A stretch of DNA of 64,000 nt from JAKAAZ01 sp963817855 (GCA_963817855.1 CAWFQA010000001.1:1178001-1242000); one strand, 5' to 3'. Positions 45,224 through 53,558 are shown, numbered from the stretch's first letter. Notes: generated by a model from the sequence alone, not told the origin. A program made the numbers and translations.

Positions 45224-45323
45224 GGCCAATGCACGCATTGAGCGGGATTTGAGATTGAGGGGTGGGCGAGGATGAGTTCTTCTCATCCCACTCAAGCCAA
45301 CTGAGGGCTTGAGTGGGGCACCC
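45224..45323 (+). repeat. Dispersed repeat, copy B (internal deletion)
   Basis: GCCAATGCACGCATTGAGCGGGATT matches the left end of the full copy, then it jumps straight to GGGGTGGGCGAGGATGAG and the right-end hairpins: GATGAG/CTCATC and CCCACTCAAGCC/GGCTTGAGTGGG followed by GCACCC. Confidence 0.75.
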
Positions 45324-45387
45324 GGCGGGCATGCGGGGGTTTATCGGGAATGGGGCAGCCGGCACAGGGGCGTTCACAATCATTTGA

Positions 45388-45422
45388 CCGCTTTGGGCCT
45401 ATATTAGACGCCAGGTGAGCCG
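45388..45422 (+). repeat. 35-bp direct repeat, upstream of the DJ-1 gene
   Basis: CCGCTTTGGGCCTATA, three variable bases, then GACGCCAGGTGAGCCG. The only other copy seen is at 46479-46513, on the far side of the DJ-1/PfpI gene in the same orientation. Confidence 0.75.
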
Positions 45423-45564
45423 TCGTGTGTGCGCATTCGGCGAGTGTAACGTGGTGCTGGTAGGCGCGATGATCACGGTGGCTGTGGCCGAGGCTCTCGC
45501 AAATTGGGTGGCCCTGCACAAGCTATGATCTCGGGGAACAGATTCGATTTCAGAGGAGAACGAA

Positions 45565-46362
45565 ATGCCAACAAAAGGAAAAGTCCTGGTGCTAGTTTCG
45601 AGCGGCCACGGCTTGCCATTGAAAGATGGCAAGGTTTATGCCGGCGCCGGTTACTATCTCAACGAGCTGACGGTTCCGACTCGCGCCCTGATGAAGGAAG
45701 GCTACGAAATCACTTTCGCCAACCCCAAAGGCAACACGCCGCAACTGGATGTCCATTCCGCCGTCGCCGATTTCTTCGGCGGGGATGAGGCCAGGCTCCA
45801 GGACTATTTAAAATTCCGCGACAGCCTGACTGGGCTCAAGAATCCAACTCGCATCTCGGATGTCATCGCATCGGGTCTGGATCAGTATGACGCTGTTTTC
45901 GTCCCCGGCGGCCATGGCCCGATGATGGATCTTCTCGACGATCCCGACGCCGGCACCGTGATGAGACATTTTCATAAAACATCCAAGCCTACGGCGGCGC
46001 TCTGCCATGGCCCGATTTCACTTCTCTCGGCTCTTCCGAATTCGACGGAGGTCGTCGAAGCGCTGGCAGCGGGCGATGACGTTGGAGCGCGGGCAAAGGC
46101 TCAAGGATGGATCTACTCTGGATATAAGATGACTATCTTTGCGACGGCGGAAGAGCAGCAGCGGGAGCCGCTTGAGATTGGCGGTAAGGTTCTCTTCTAC
46201 CCGGACTTCGCCTTGCGTACTGCGGGCGGTGACGTAAGCGTGGTCGCTCCATGGAAGAGCTACGCCCTTCAAGATCGCGAGTTGATCACAGGTCAGAACC
46301 CGTTCTCGGACGAAGCGCTTCTGAAGCTTCTTCTACCGGCATTGAATGCGAAGAAGAAGTGA
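45565..46362 (+). CDS. DJ-1/PfpI family protein (Hsp31-like glutamine-amidotransferase fold)
   Basis: A 265-residue protein behind AGAGGAGA. The nucleophile Cys147 is in AALCHGPIS, the family elbow; the upstream Glu-like position and FVPGGHGPMMDL are also typical. The length and the extra N-terminal segment (GAGYYLNELTVPTRAL) fit the Hsp31/class-I GATase-like group, which includes glyoxalase III and deglycase-like proteins. The exact reaction cannot be read. It is flanked by 35-bp direct repeats 1.1 kb apart. Confidence 0.9.
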   Translation: MPTKGKVLVLVSSGHGLPLKDGKVYAGAGYYLNELTVPTRALMKEGYEITFANPKGNTPQLDVHSAVADFFGGDEARLQDYLKFRDSLTGLKNPTRISDVIASGLDQYDAVFVPGGHGPMMDLLDDPDAGTVMRHFHKTSKPTAALCHGPISLLSALPNSTEVVEALAAGDDVGARAKAQGWIYSGYKMTIFATAEEQQREPLEIGGKVLFYPDFALRTAGGDVSVVAPWKSYALQDRELITGQNPFSDEALLKLLLPALNAKKK

Positions 46363-46478
46363 CTTGGTCGGGTGAGCTGGCCCATCCTCCATTGGATCGA
46401 CTCTTCGCAACTAACGAGTCAGGACGCCCCACTCATCGTGCTTTTCGATGGGTGGACGGACGGACCTGAAGCTCACTT

Positions 46479-46513
46479 CCGCTTTGGGCCTATAGTCGAC
46501 GCCAGGTGAGCCG
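46479..46513 (+). repeat. 35-bp direct repeat, downstream of the DJ-1 gene
   Basis: Same sequence as 45388-45422 except the three central bases (GTC in place of TTA). A hairpin with arms CCCACTCATCG/CGATGGGTGG lies just before it at 46428-46455. Confidence 0.75.
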
Positions 46514-46578
46514 CCATTTGGCCGAGCACGGATACATCAAAGCCCTCCCTCTAGATCGCGTAACGAACCCGGAAGACG

Positions 46579-47883
46579 ATGCCAAACAGCGCTGATCACA
46601 TCAGAACATATCCGGAAGAAAGCCTGCATTATACGGGTTGGCGGGTGGTGTTCATCTGCCAAATCGGCGTACTGTCGGGCATCGCCACCATCTTCTTTAC
46701 CCTTTTCACCCTTTTTATAAGGCCCTGGCAGCATGACTTTGGATGGAACAGGGAGCAAATATCGCAGGCATTTACCATCGCGGCGATGTCTGTCGCAATC
46801 TGCTCTCCAATGATGGGCAGGCTGCTCGACCGATTTCAGCCGCGAAAACTCATTGCAGGGATGATGGTGGCCTTCGGGTTGGGATTCGCTTCGCTTGCAT
46901 GGCTCACTCCGCATCTCGTCCAGCTCGAAGCCACAGCGGTATTTATCGGCATCGCAGGCACCGGAACTTATCAGCTAGGCTATGCTCGCATCGTCGCCAG
47001 CTGGTTTGAGCGCCGCCTGGGACTCGCTTTGTCGGTCGTAGTTGCCGGATCGGGCCTGGGCTCACTCTTCATTCCGCCGCTGGTGCAACACTCCATCACT
47101 GTTCATGGCTGGCGGCCTACCATTCTGATTCTCGCGATATTGCCTCTGCTATTTGGAGCGCCCCTCACGTATTTCTTTGCTCCATCTGCTGGAACCCATT
47201 CCTCAGGCAAACATGCTGCTTCTCAATCCGGACCCATCACGGGAGCAGCCTGGAAGCAGGCGCTCGCAACTCGAAGCTTCTGGCTGATCGTTTTAGGGGT
47301 GGGCTGCATGTCCCTTGCCGAAAATGGAGTGCTGGTGCATCTAGCGCCTATGTTGAGCGATCGGGGGCTGAAGCCGGAAGATGCCGCCTTCATCGTCTCC
47401 ATCCTCGGCGGGTCGGCGGTTGCGGGGCGATTGCTACTCGGCTGGGTTCTGGACTACATCCAAGGCGCCGGCGTGGCCATGGGCGCTCTGCTGCTTGCGG
47501 GCAGCGGAATTTTTCTTCTTGGCCATGCGCAGTCGTTTCATGCGGCTGCGGTGGCTTCACTAGTTGCAGGGTTGGGGATGGGCTGCGAATACGACCTGAT
47601 TCCTTACATGCTGAAGCGCTATTTCGGAATGAGGTCATTCTCAACGCTGTATGGACTTTCTTATACCGTGTACGCCATCGCTGGAGGAACGGCGCCCCTG
47701 CTGCTCGGGTATGTCTACGATGTCACAGGATCGTACACACGCATCCTGTCGCTTTTCGCTCTTATCACCGCCTGCGTCGCTTTCGCGATGTTGGCGCTTC
47801 CCGCCTATCGTTATCTCCCATCTTCCCCCGCTACCCTTGAATCCGTTTCCATGAATCAGGAGACAGCCGTTGAAAGCCGCTGA
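46579..47883 (+). CDS. Major facilitator superfamily transporter (OFA/MCT-like)
   Basis: A 434-residue protein with 12 predicted membrane segments. The first loop has the MFS pattern around MMGRLLDRFQPRKLIAG, and the seventh segment region reads SLAENGVLVHLAPMLSDRGL. The layout resembles the oxalate/formate and monocarboxylate porters. Substrate unknown. The start ATG follows GGAAG. It is on the same strand as, but separate from, the DJ-1 gene upstream. Confidence 0.9.
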   Translation: MPNSADHIRTYPEESLHYTGWRVVFICQIGVLSGIATIFFTLFTLFIRPWQHDFGWNREQISQAFTIAAMSVAICSPMMGRLLDRFQPRKLIAGMMVAFGLGFASLAWLTPHLVQLEATAVFIGIAGTGTYQLGYARIVASWFERRLGLALSVVVAGSGLGSLFIPPLVQHSITVHGWRPTILILAILPLLFGAPLTYFFAPSAGTHSSGKHAASQSGPITGAAWKQALATRSFWLIVLGVGCMSLAENGVLVHLAPMLSDRGLKPEDAAFIVSILGGSAVAGRLLLGWVLDYIQGAGVAMGALLLAGSGIFLLGHAQSFHAAAVASLVAGLGMGCEYDLIPYMLKRYFGMRSFSTLYGLSYTVYAIAGGTAPLLLGYVYDVTGSYTRILSLFALITACVAFAMLALPAYRYLPSSPATLESVSMNQETAVESR

Positions 47884-48060
47884 GCAAGAACCAATGTATA
47901 GCTCGGAGTGACGCTGCGCCGAATTTGTCGGCGTCGGCAACCATCCGCGGTACATCCAGTTAGCTGTGGAGGTTTTTGTTCTGAAGCCGATTCGCGGTGG
48001 CCATTTCGTGCACAATAGAAAAGAAGCTGGCTCCGGTACGGGCCGGGGCAAAGGAGAAGA

Positions 48061-48944
48061 ATGGGATCTGTGTCGAAGGCGCTATTGCCAGTCTCTGTTG
48101 ATCGCTGCCGCTTGTGTGCCAGTGTCGGGCGCAGCAGAATCGATCGAGCGAAGTGATTCTGAAAGAGATCCAGGGACACCATCATGGGATGGCCGTCTGG
48201 TGGATGGGCAATTCGGGCTGGCTGATCAAGTCGGGAGACCTGCTGATCGGTTCCGACCTCGACCTAGAGGCCAACGACAAATCCGATCCCAAGATCCATC
48301 CGCCGCCGTTAACGCCGCAGCAGCTGGCTGGTGAACTGGACGTCGAGTTTGTGACGCACCAGCACGGTGATCATTGCAATGTGCCCACCATCAAGGGGCT
48401 TGCGCAGGGAAGCCGGACCATTTTTGTGCTGCCACGGAGTTGTCTCAAGGAGGTCGCCTCGCTGAATATTCCGAAGGAGCGGATCATCGTTCCCGAGCCT
48501 TTGCACCCCTTCGACGTCAAGGGTATTCACGTGGAGCCGATCCATGCGATTCACGGCAATCAGGATTTTACCGTGCTGACTCGCGAACCCGACTTTGTCG
48601 ACAATATCGCGCACAACTGCGGTTATGTGTTCAATGTCGGGGGCAAGCGGATTCTCGAGCCGGGCGATTCGGTGCTCACCGAAGAGCACCTGAACCTGAA
48701 GAACATCGATGTCCTGTTCGTTTCGCCCACGATCCACAACATGTACACCGACCGCTCGATGATTCTCATCAACCGATTGCAGCCGTCCTACATTTTTCCA
48801 CAGCACTTCGGCACGTACCAGGTGCGGAAGGATAATTCGTTCTGGACTCGCGGTTACCCGGAAGAGCTGAAAATGTACCTCTCGCAGGATCTGCAAAAGC
48901 GCTATCACCAGCTCAACATTGGCGACATGTTCGAAATTCGCTGA
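48061..48944 (+). pseudogene. Exported metallo-beta-lactamase-fold hydrolase, signal region broken by two +1 frameshifts
   Basis: The catalytic domain (frame from about 48150) is intact: THQHGDHCN gives the HxHxDH zinc motif, with later His in HAIHGNQD, Asp in EPGDSVL and His in IFPQHFG. It resembles UlaG-like hydrolases. The natural start appears to be ATG 48061 behind AAAGGAGA. From there MGSVSKALL is in one frame, QSLLIAAACVPVSGAAESIE (a clean signal peptide) in the next, and EVILKEIQG in the third. One extra C near 48088 and one near 48149 explain both shifts. If they are real, translation from 48061 stops after 31 codons. Confidence 0.8.
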
Positions 48945-48997
48945 CCTGAGGGAGCAGCGGTATTTCGCGCATGACGAATCGTCAAAACGTCAACTTC

Positions 48998-49507
48998 CTA
49001 TTTCTCCTGTGCTAGCCCAGCAATAACCACAGCCATTTTATCGAGTATCTGGTTCCAGCCCTCGAGTTGACCGCTGTTTTTTGCGCTCTCCATGGGTTCA
49101 TTTCCAATGAAGGTTAGTTTCGTCTGGTCGTTTCCAATATCCTCAAAAAGAGTCACGTCGTAAGCACCCTCGATGGCCTCATGTTCTATTCCCAATTGCG
49201 CAGGGTCAATCTTGTTTCCCTCCGCGTCGGAAAAGTACATGAGGGAAACGATCTTCTCGTGCAGAACAATCTCGTGGTATTCAACTGCATTCCAGAACTC
49301 CTGCCCATCCGGCGCTTTCATGCAGCAGAGAAGTTTTCCTCCAACGCGAAAATCCATCTTACAAACGGGCGAGGTAAAATCTTTCGGCCCCCACCATTGC
49401 ATTATGTACTTCGGGTCTGTCCACGCCTTCCAAACCAACTCGCGTGGGGCATCAAAAACTCTTGTGATAACCATTCGCTCTGTTTCGTTCACCGTGTTTT
49501 TTGTCAT
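48998..49507 (-). CDS. SRPBCC (AHSA1/START-like) domain protein
   Basis: 169 residues with the AHSA1 pattern: VITRVFDAPRELVWKAWTDPKYIMQWWGPKDFTSP near the start, then FRVGGKLLCCMKAPDG and the final amphipathic helix GWNQILDKMAVVIAGLA. The fold binds hydrophobic ligands. It overlaps the upstream ArsR gene by 56 bp, a common ArsR-SRPBCC pairing in which the regulator controls its own partner. Confidence 0.92.
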   Translation of the reverse strand: MTKNTVNETERMVITRVFDAPRELVWKAWTDPKYIMQWWGPKDFTSPVCKMDFRVGGKLLCCMKAPDGQEFWNAVEYHEIVLHEKIVSLMYFSDAEGNKIDPAQLGIEHEAIEGAYDVTLFEDIGNDQTKLTFIGNEPMESAKNSGQLEGWNQILDKMAVVIAGLAQEK

Positions 49508-49841
49508 CTCTGACCTCCGCTTTTTTCATTTCATTCACAACCGCATCCAGCTTGTCGAAGCTCTCTTCCCAGAATCGGCGATAGTTAAACGCCCAGTCGC
49601 TGACGGTCTTAATCGCCGCAGGCCTAAGCGTGCACACACTCTCTCGTCCACGCTTTGTCTTGACCACGATCCGAGCCCGCACCAGGTAGGCAATATGTTT
49701 TGAAATCATCTGCTGCGAGAGTGCAAACGGTTCTGTTAATCCATGCACAGAGGCAGGCCCACGGGAGAGTCGTTCGATCATCGCCCGCCGGGTTGGATCA
49801 GACAAAGCCGCAAAAGTTGTGTTCAATTGATTCACAACCAT
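49452..49841 (-). CDS. ArsR family winged-helix regulator
   Basis: 129 residues. The winged helix reads LNTTFAALSDPTRRAMIERLSRGPASVHGLTEPFALSQQMISKHIAYLVRARIVVKTKRGRE. There are no metal-binding cysteines in the recognition helix, as in the ArsR group paired with SRPBCC proteins. Its 3' end overlaps the SRPBCC gene in another frame. Confidence 0.9.
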   Translation of the reverse strand: MVVNQLNTTFAALSDPTRRAMIERLSRGPASVHGLTEPFALSQQMISKHIAYLVRARIVVKTKRGRESVCTLRPAAIKTVSDWAFNYRRFWEESFDKLDAVVNEMKKAEVRDDKKHGERNRANGYHKSF

Positions 49842-49890
49842 ATGGTAGTGGATTGTTGAAGAATGTCAAGCATGAATTTTGCAATTGCTG

Positions 49891-49954
49891 ATTGGGCGAG
49901 GATGAGTTCTTCTCATCCCACTCAAGCCAACTGAGGGCTGAATGGGGCACCCGG
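49891..49954 (+). repeat. Dispersed repeat, copy C (right end only)
   Basis: GGGCGAGGATGAGTTCTTCTCATC followed by CCACTCAAGCCAACTGAGGGCT and TGGGGCACCCGGC. It is nearly identical to the right end of copy B, with two bases missing in the stem. It lies directly after the AraC-family gene stop and upstream of the ArsR gene. Confidence 0.75.
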
Positions 49955-49960
49955 CCAAAG

Positions 49961-50971
49961 TCAGAATCCTCCGCTTGAAAAAGCTTCCGCCATTCCGACA
50001 TTACCCCGATCTTCAAAACCACGTTTGAGGTATTCACCAGGGTTGGCTCCGACAACTCGCTTGAACGCCTTACTGAACGCAGCGTCGGACTCGTAACCGA
50101 CCAACCGAGCGACGTCTATTAGCTTCTTGTCACGCTGCTGGAGTAACTGCATCGCCTTCTGCATCCGCCACTCGGTTACATATTCCAGTGGTGTTTGTCC
50201 GAGTAGCTCTTTAAAACGCGCTGCGAATGCGGAGCGAGACATGCCCGCCGCTTCGGCCAGAGATTCGACCGTCCAGGGTGTATTCACTCTGTCGTGAATG
50301 GCACTCAGGGCAGTGCCCATTTGAGGATCGAAAATCGCACGAAGCCATCCTTTGTTGCGTTCCGGTCCCGACGCGATATGCGCCCGGAGTCCTTGGATAA
50401 ACAGAACCTCGGCTAGCCGAGTCGCGACTACTTCAGATCCCGGCGCCGGTCCTGCCATTTCTGACGCCAGCGCTTGCATTGTGTTGTGAAGAGCAAGCGT
50501 GCGTGCCTGGTCGGCCTTAATCAGAATGAAGCTCGGCAATAACTGAGTGATCGGCTTCAGGCTGGCGCGATCGAAACTCAGGGACCCACAGACGATTGTC
50601 GTCGGTGCGCCACCACCTCCATAATGAGCGACATTGCTGTTGGCCCTGGCCGCGATTTCGCGGAAACTCCACCTCGGACGTGTTCGCGGGCTGTCGCGCA
50701 AAACAATCGAAGTCCCGCGGGCCAGCAAAAAGCAATCACCACCGGTGAGGGGAATCGGCTCAGGAATCCCTTCCACACTCAGCCAGCAGTTGCCGCGCGA
50801 AAGCATGGCGAAGTGCGCCAAATCTGTGGGTGAAATCTTTTTGTCGGAAGGCGCGACTTTTTCTTCGGCCTGCTTCTCCTGTATTACGCCCCACGGGGCT
50901 GTGGCTTCGAGCCTGTGCAGACCGAAAGCGGTTACGTGCATCGTTCTGAAGATGTCTGTTATCGGGTCCAA
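49961..50971 (-). CDS. AraC family transcriptional regulator with cupin-type sensor domain
   Basis: About 336 residues from TTG 50971, which has GGGAGG five bases upstream; the frame from 51040 lacks a ribosome site. The N-terminal ~200 residues match the cupin_6 type (HFAMLSRGNCWLSVEG, GGDCFLLARGTSIVLRD). The C-terminus carries two helix-turn-helix units (WTVESLAEAAGMSRSAFAARFKELLGQTPLEYV and LIDVARLVGYESDAAFSKAFKRVVGANPGEY). It is divergent from an SDR gene, its probable target. Confidence 0.92.
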   Translation of the reverse strand: MDPITDIFRTMHVTAFGLHRLEATAPWGVIQEKQAEEKVAPSDKKISPTDLAHFAMLSRGNCWLSVEGIPEPIPLTGGDCFLLARGTSIVLRDSPRTRPRWSFREIAARANSNVAHYGGGGAPTTIVCGSLSFDRASLKPITQLLPSFILIKADQARTLALHNTMQALASEMAGPAPGSEVVATRLAEVLFIQGLRAHIASGPERNKGWLRAIFDPQMGTALSAIHDRVNTPWTVESLAEAAGMSRSAFAARFKELLGQTPLEYVTEWRMQKAMQLLQQRDKKLIDVARLVGYESDAAFSKAFKRVVGANPGEYLKRGFEDRGNVGMAEAFSSGGF

Positions 50972-51092
50972 CTTAGCCTCCCTCTTTTGGACGAATAGAC
51001 AAAAGATTAGGACTCCTGAGCAGTTCTCGTCCACCGCCAAAGAAATCTACTCTTCTGTACTGAATGCTACACATCTACCGAAGGGAGTCATT

Positions 51093-51827
51093 ATGGGAAA
51101 GCTTGAGGGCAAGGTTGCAGTCATCACGGGCGGATCGAGCGGCATGGCGCTGGCCAGCGCCAGGCGCTTCGTTGAAGAAGGCGCCTACGTTTTCATCACG
51201 GGCCGGAGGCAGGAGCAGCTCGATGAGGCCGTCAAGCTGATTGGACGGAACGTGACCGGCGTGCGCAGCGACGCGGCCAATCTCGACGACCTCGACCGCC
51301 TGTTCGATACAGTCAAGCGGGTAAAGGGCAAGATCGACGTCCTGTACGCAAGCGCTGGCATCGGCGAGTCCGTCCCACTGGGAGAGATTACCGAGCAGCA
51401 CTTCGATGCGACCTTCAACCTGAATACGCGCGGAACGCTGTTTACGGTTCAGAAGGCGTTGCCGCTGTTCAACGATGGCGGATCGATCTTCATGACCGGG
51501 TCAGTCGCTTCGGTGAAAGGTTTTCCTGGTTACGGCGTGTATTCGGCCAGCAAGGCGGCGTTGCGCTCATTCGCACGCACCTGGCTCAATGAACTCAAGG
51601 GCAGGAAGATCCGCGTGAACGTGCTCAGCCCGGGGCCCATCGCCACACCGATGCAGGACCAGGTTCTCACCGAGGAGGGGAAGCAGATGTTCCAATCCCT
51701 GATCCCGCGGGGTACGATGGGTCAACCTGAGGAAATCGCGACGGTCGCGCTGTTTCTTGCTTCCGACGATTCCAGCTTCGTGAATGGGGTGGAGTTGGCT
51801 GTCGACGGCGGCATGTCGGCCATCTGA
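51093..51827 (+). CDS. Short-chain dehydrogenase/reductase
   Basis: 244 residues from ATG 51093 behind AAGGGAG. The catalytic Ser (MTGSVAS) and YxxxK (YSASK) are intact, and YASAG replaces the usual NNAG. The cofactor loop reads TGGSSGMALA (residues 12-21) where the family consensus is TGxxxGIG, so the third glycine position is Ala. It is regulated most likely by the divergent AraC protein. Substrate unknown. Confidence 0.92.
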   Translation: MGKLEGKVAVITGGSSGMALASARRFVEEGAYVFITGRRQEQLDEAVKLIGRNVTGVRSDAANLDDLDRLFDTVKRVKGKIDVLYASAGIGESVPLGEITEQHFDATFNLNTRGTLFTVQKALPLFNDGGSIFMTGSVASVKGFPGYGVYSASKAALRSFARTWLNELKGRKIRVNVLSPGPIATPMQDQVLTEEGKQMFQSLIPRGTMGQPEEIATVALFLASDDSSFVNGVELAVDGGMSAI

Positions 51828-52210
51828 AATCGGCGGATCTCGGTGAGTGCATAATCGCCAAGGCACTCACCGATGGGGGATAGGTCCTCAAATGTCGGCT
51901 TGTGTTTACTAATTGGGCTGCCGCAAAGGCTCAATTGTCGGGAACAGGGCAATGCACTCGTTGAGCGGGATTGGAGATTGATTCGGCGGATTCGTACCGG
52001 CAGGAGGGATTGTCGACAGCGACGATTCTAGGTTGCTGCGACATGGCTGGGTCGACGAGGGAGCGGGCGGCGGAGGGAGCGACCGGAGGGGTGGGCGAGG
52101 ATGAATCTTCTCATCTCACTCAAGGCAAGTAGGGGCTTGAGTGCGGCACCCAGCCATCGCGTGAGTAGAAGTCAGGTGAGGCTTGATATCCTGATACCAG
52201 CGTCTCCATC
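51828..52210. other. Repeat-bearing region upstream of trpG
   Basis: This 383-bp stretch is mostly repeat copy D (51949-52154). Just after the SDR gene, GTGAGTGC/GCACTCAC (about 51844-51871) forms a hairpin containing AATCGCCAAGGCACTC, similar to the left end of the repeat. No gene is supported. Confidence 0.6.
51949..52154 (+). repeat. Dispersed repeat, copy D (fullest copy, about 206 bp)
   Basis: It begins GCAATGCACTCGTTGAGCGGG, continues through ATTCGGCGGATT, GGATTGTCGACAGCGACGATT and GGAGGGGTGGGCGAGGATGA, and ends in the hairpin region TCACTCAAGGC...GGGCTTGAGTGCGGCACCC. It unites the parts seen separately in copies A, B and C. No coding capacity is visible. Confidence 0.8.
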
Positions 52211-52774
52211 ATGATCTTTGTCCTCGACAATTACGATTCGTTTACTTACAACCTGGTGCAGGTGCTGGGTGAACTGGGCGCGGAAGTGGAAGTTCGCCGG
52301 AACGACCAGGTCACACTGAAGGAGATCGAAACGTTGGCGCCGGAGCGGATTGTGATCTCTCCGGGGCCGTGCACGCCGCAGGAAGCGGGCATCAGCATAC
52401 CTCTGGTGAAACACTTCGCCGGAAAGGTTCCTATCCTGGGCGTGTGCCTGGGACACCAGGCGATTGGCGCGGCATTTGGCGGCAGAATTATTCGCGCGCC
52501 GCGATTGATGCACGGCAAAACCAGTTCTGTAGAGCACGACAGCCGCACGATTTTTCGCGGCATCCCCAGTCCGATGGTGTGCACGCGCTATCATTCGCTG
52601 ATTGTGTCGGAAGACGGTTTGCCGGAAGAGCTGCAGATTTCCGCGCGCTCCGAGGGCCTGATCATGGGACTGCGACATCGCAATTTTCCCGTGGAAGGCG
52701 TGCAGTTTCATCCCGAGAGCGTCTTGACCGGTGATGGCGCGCGATTGATCGCCAACTTCCTGAAGCTGGAGTAG
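52211..52774 (+). CDS. trpG: Anthranilate synthase component II (glutamine amidotransferase)
   Basis: 187 residues of class-I glutamine amidotransferase. It begins MIFVLDNYDSFTYNLVQ. The nucleophile Cys79 is in LGVCLGHQAIG, and the His-Glu pair is in QFHPESVLT. It supplies ammonia to TrpE; like many TrpG/PabA proteins it could also serve aminodeoxychorismate synthase. It is separated from trpE by accessory genes and repeats. A repeat copy ends about 56 bp before its start, so its promoter may lie in or near the repeat (inference). Confidence 0.93.
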   Translation: MIFVLDNYDSFTYNLVQVLGELGAEVEVRRNDQVTLKEIETLAPERIVISPGPCTPQEAGISIPLVKHFAGKVPILGVCLGHQAIGAAFGGRIIRAPRLMHGKTSSVEHDSRTIFRGIPSPMVCTRYHSLIVSEDGLPEELQISARSEGLIMGLRHRNFPVEGVQFHPESVLTGDGARLIANFLKLE

Positions 52775-52915
52775 ACGACGCTGCCTTCGATCAGGGCGGA
52801 TTTCCTGTTCCTATAGCTATCCGAGTTCAACGAGGAGCGGCTTTTCTTGGGGAAAAACCGCGCGGAGACATCCCGCTTCGACTACACCTATGGGAAATCC
52901 GCTCTCGCGGGTTAG

Positions 52916-53260
52916 CTAGCGGCTCAGCGGGTTGTGTCTTTGCGTTCCGAAATAAAAGCCAAGGACAGATCCGATCAACGCCGTCAAAGCCGGCAGGATG
53001 ATTTGCAGCATGTCTTTGGTTTGTGTCCAGACATCCTTGGAAGCGGAGGATTTCAATGCCACCCAAACAATCACAAATCCAAACAGCGCCAGCAAACCAA
53101 CGGTCACGACCATTCGCACATAATCGTATTGCCGCTGCGGATTGTAGGGCACCAGCGCGTAACCTCTGCCAAAACTTCTGGTGGCCGGAGCGTCGGAAAC
53201 CACGAACTTGACGTTTGGTGTATCGCGAACTACGGAGGGGGATTCCGGAGTGTCACTCAT
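52916..53260 (-). CDS. Small two-helix membrane protein
   Basis: 114 residues from ATG 53260, which has GGGAGA upstream; a longer frame begins at 53296 and would overlap the preceding gene. Two membrane helices (about 61-81 and 92-112) follow a soluble N-terminus. The second ends GSVLGFYFGTQ. Likely co-transcribed with the upstream 93-residue protein. No family recognised. Confidence 0.65.
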   Translation of the reverse strand: MSDTPESPSVVRDTPNVKFVVSDAPATRSFGRGYALVPYNPQRQYDYVRMVVTVGLLALFGFVIVWVALKSSASKDVWTQTKDMLQIILPALTALIGSVLGFYFGTQRHNPLSR

Positions 53261-53276
53261 GGGATGTCTCCCGTAT

Positions 53277-53558
53277 TCATTTCGGTGGCCGGACACCGTC
53301 GTTGCCGGACAACATCTTTAATTCCTGCACGCGGCTGCCTTTTTTCAGCAGAATGCGCGTGTCATTATCTTCCTCCGCATCCACCAGCAGATGACTCACG
53401 TTGACCGCTTGCTGCAATGCTTCGGAGAGAGAGATGTTTTGCCGTTCCGCGATTTTGCGCAGCGCATTGAGCGTGTCGGTCGATACAGTCACTTGCGTCA
53501 ACTCGGGTGGTGGTGATCCATCGGGCATAGGACATGGTACCTCCAATTTGGTTTCCAC
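53277..53558 (-). CDS. Small protein with a ribbon-helix-helix-like segment
   Basis: 93 residues. The segment QVTVSTDTLNALRKIAERQNISLSEALQQAVNVS has the strand-helix-helix layout of RHH (CopG-like) DNA-binding proteins, with an acidic C-terminal part following. It sits 16 bp before the small membrane protein gene. It may be a regulator or part of a two-gene unit; no toxin partner is recognised. Confidence 0.6.
   Translation of the reverse strand: METKLEVPCPMPDGSPPPELTQVTVSTDTLNALRKIAERQNISLSEALQQAVNVSHLLVDAEEDNDTRILLKKGSRVQELKMLSGNDGVRPPK

Larger units (their letters stand above)
45082..45564. other. Repeat-bearing intergenic region
   Basis: This 483-bp stretch between the DUF1801 and DJ-1 genes holds repeat copy B (45224-45323) and the first GCTTTGGGCCTATA repeat (45388-45422). 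The DJ-1 ribosome site AGAGGAGA is at its end. No gene is supported. Confidence 0.6.

Noticed and set aside
44436..52154. CRISPR array from the repeated segments
   Set aside because: Copies are few, kilobases apart, unequal in length and without regular spacers; no cas gene is present.
52180..52211. TCCTGATAC shared between the trpG and trpE upstream regions
   Set aside because: Nine to ten bases of match is too little to distinguish from chance without a genome-wide search.
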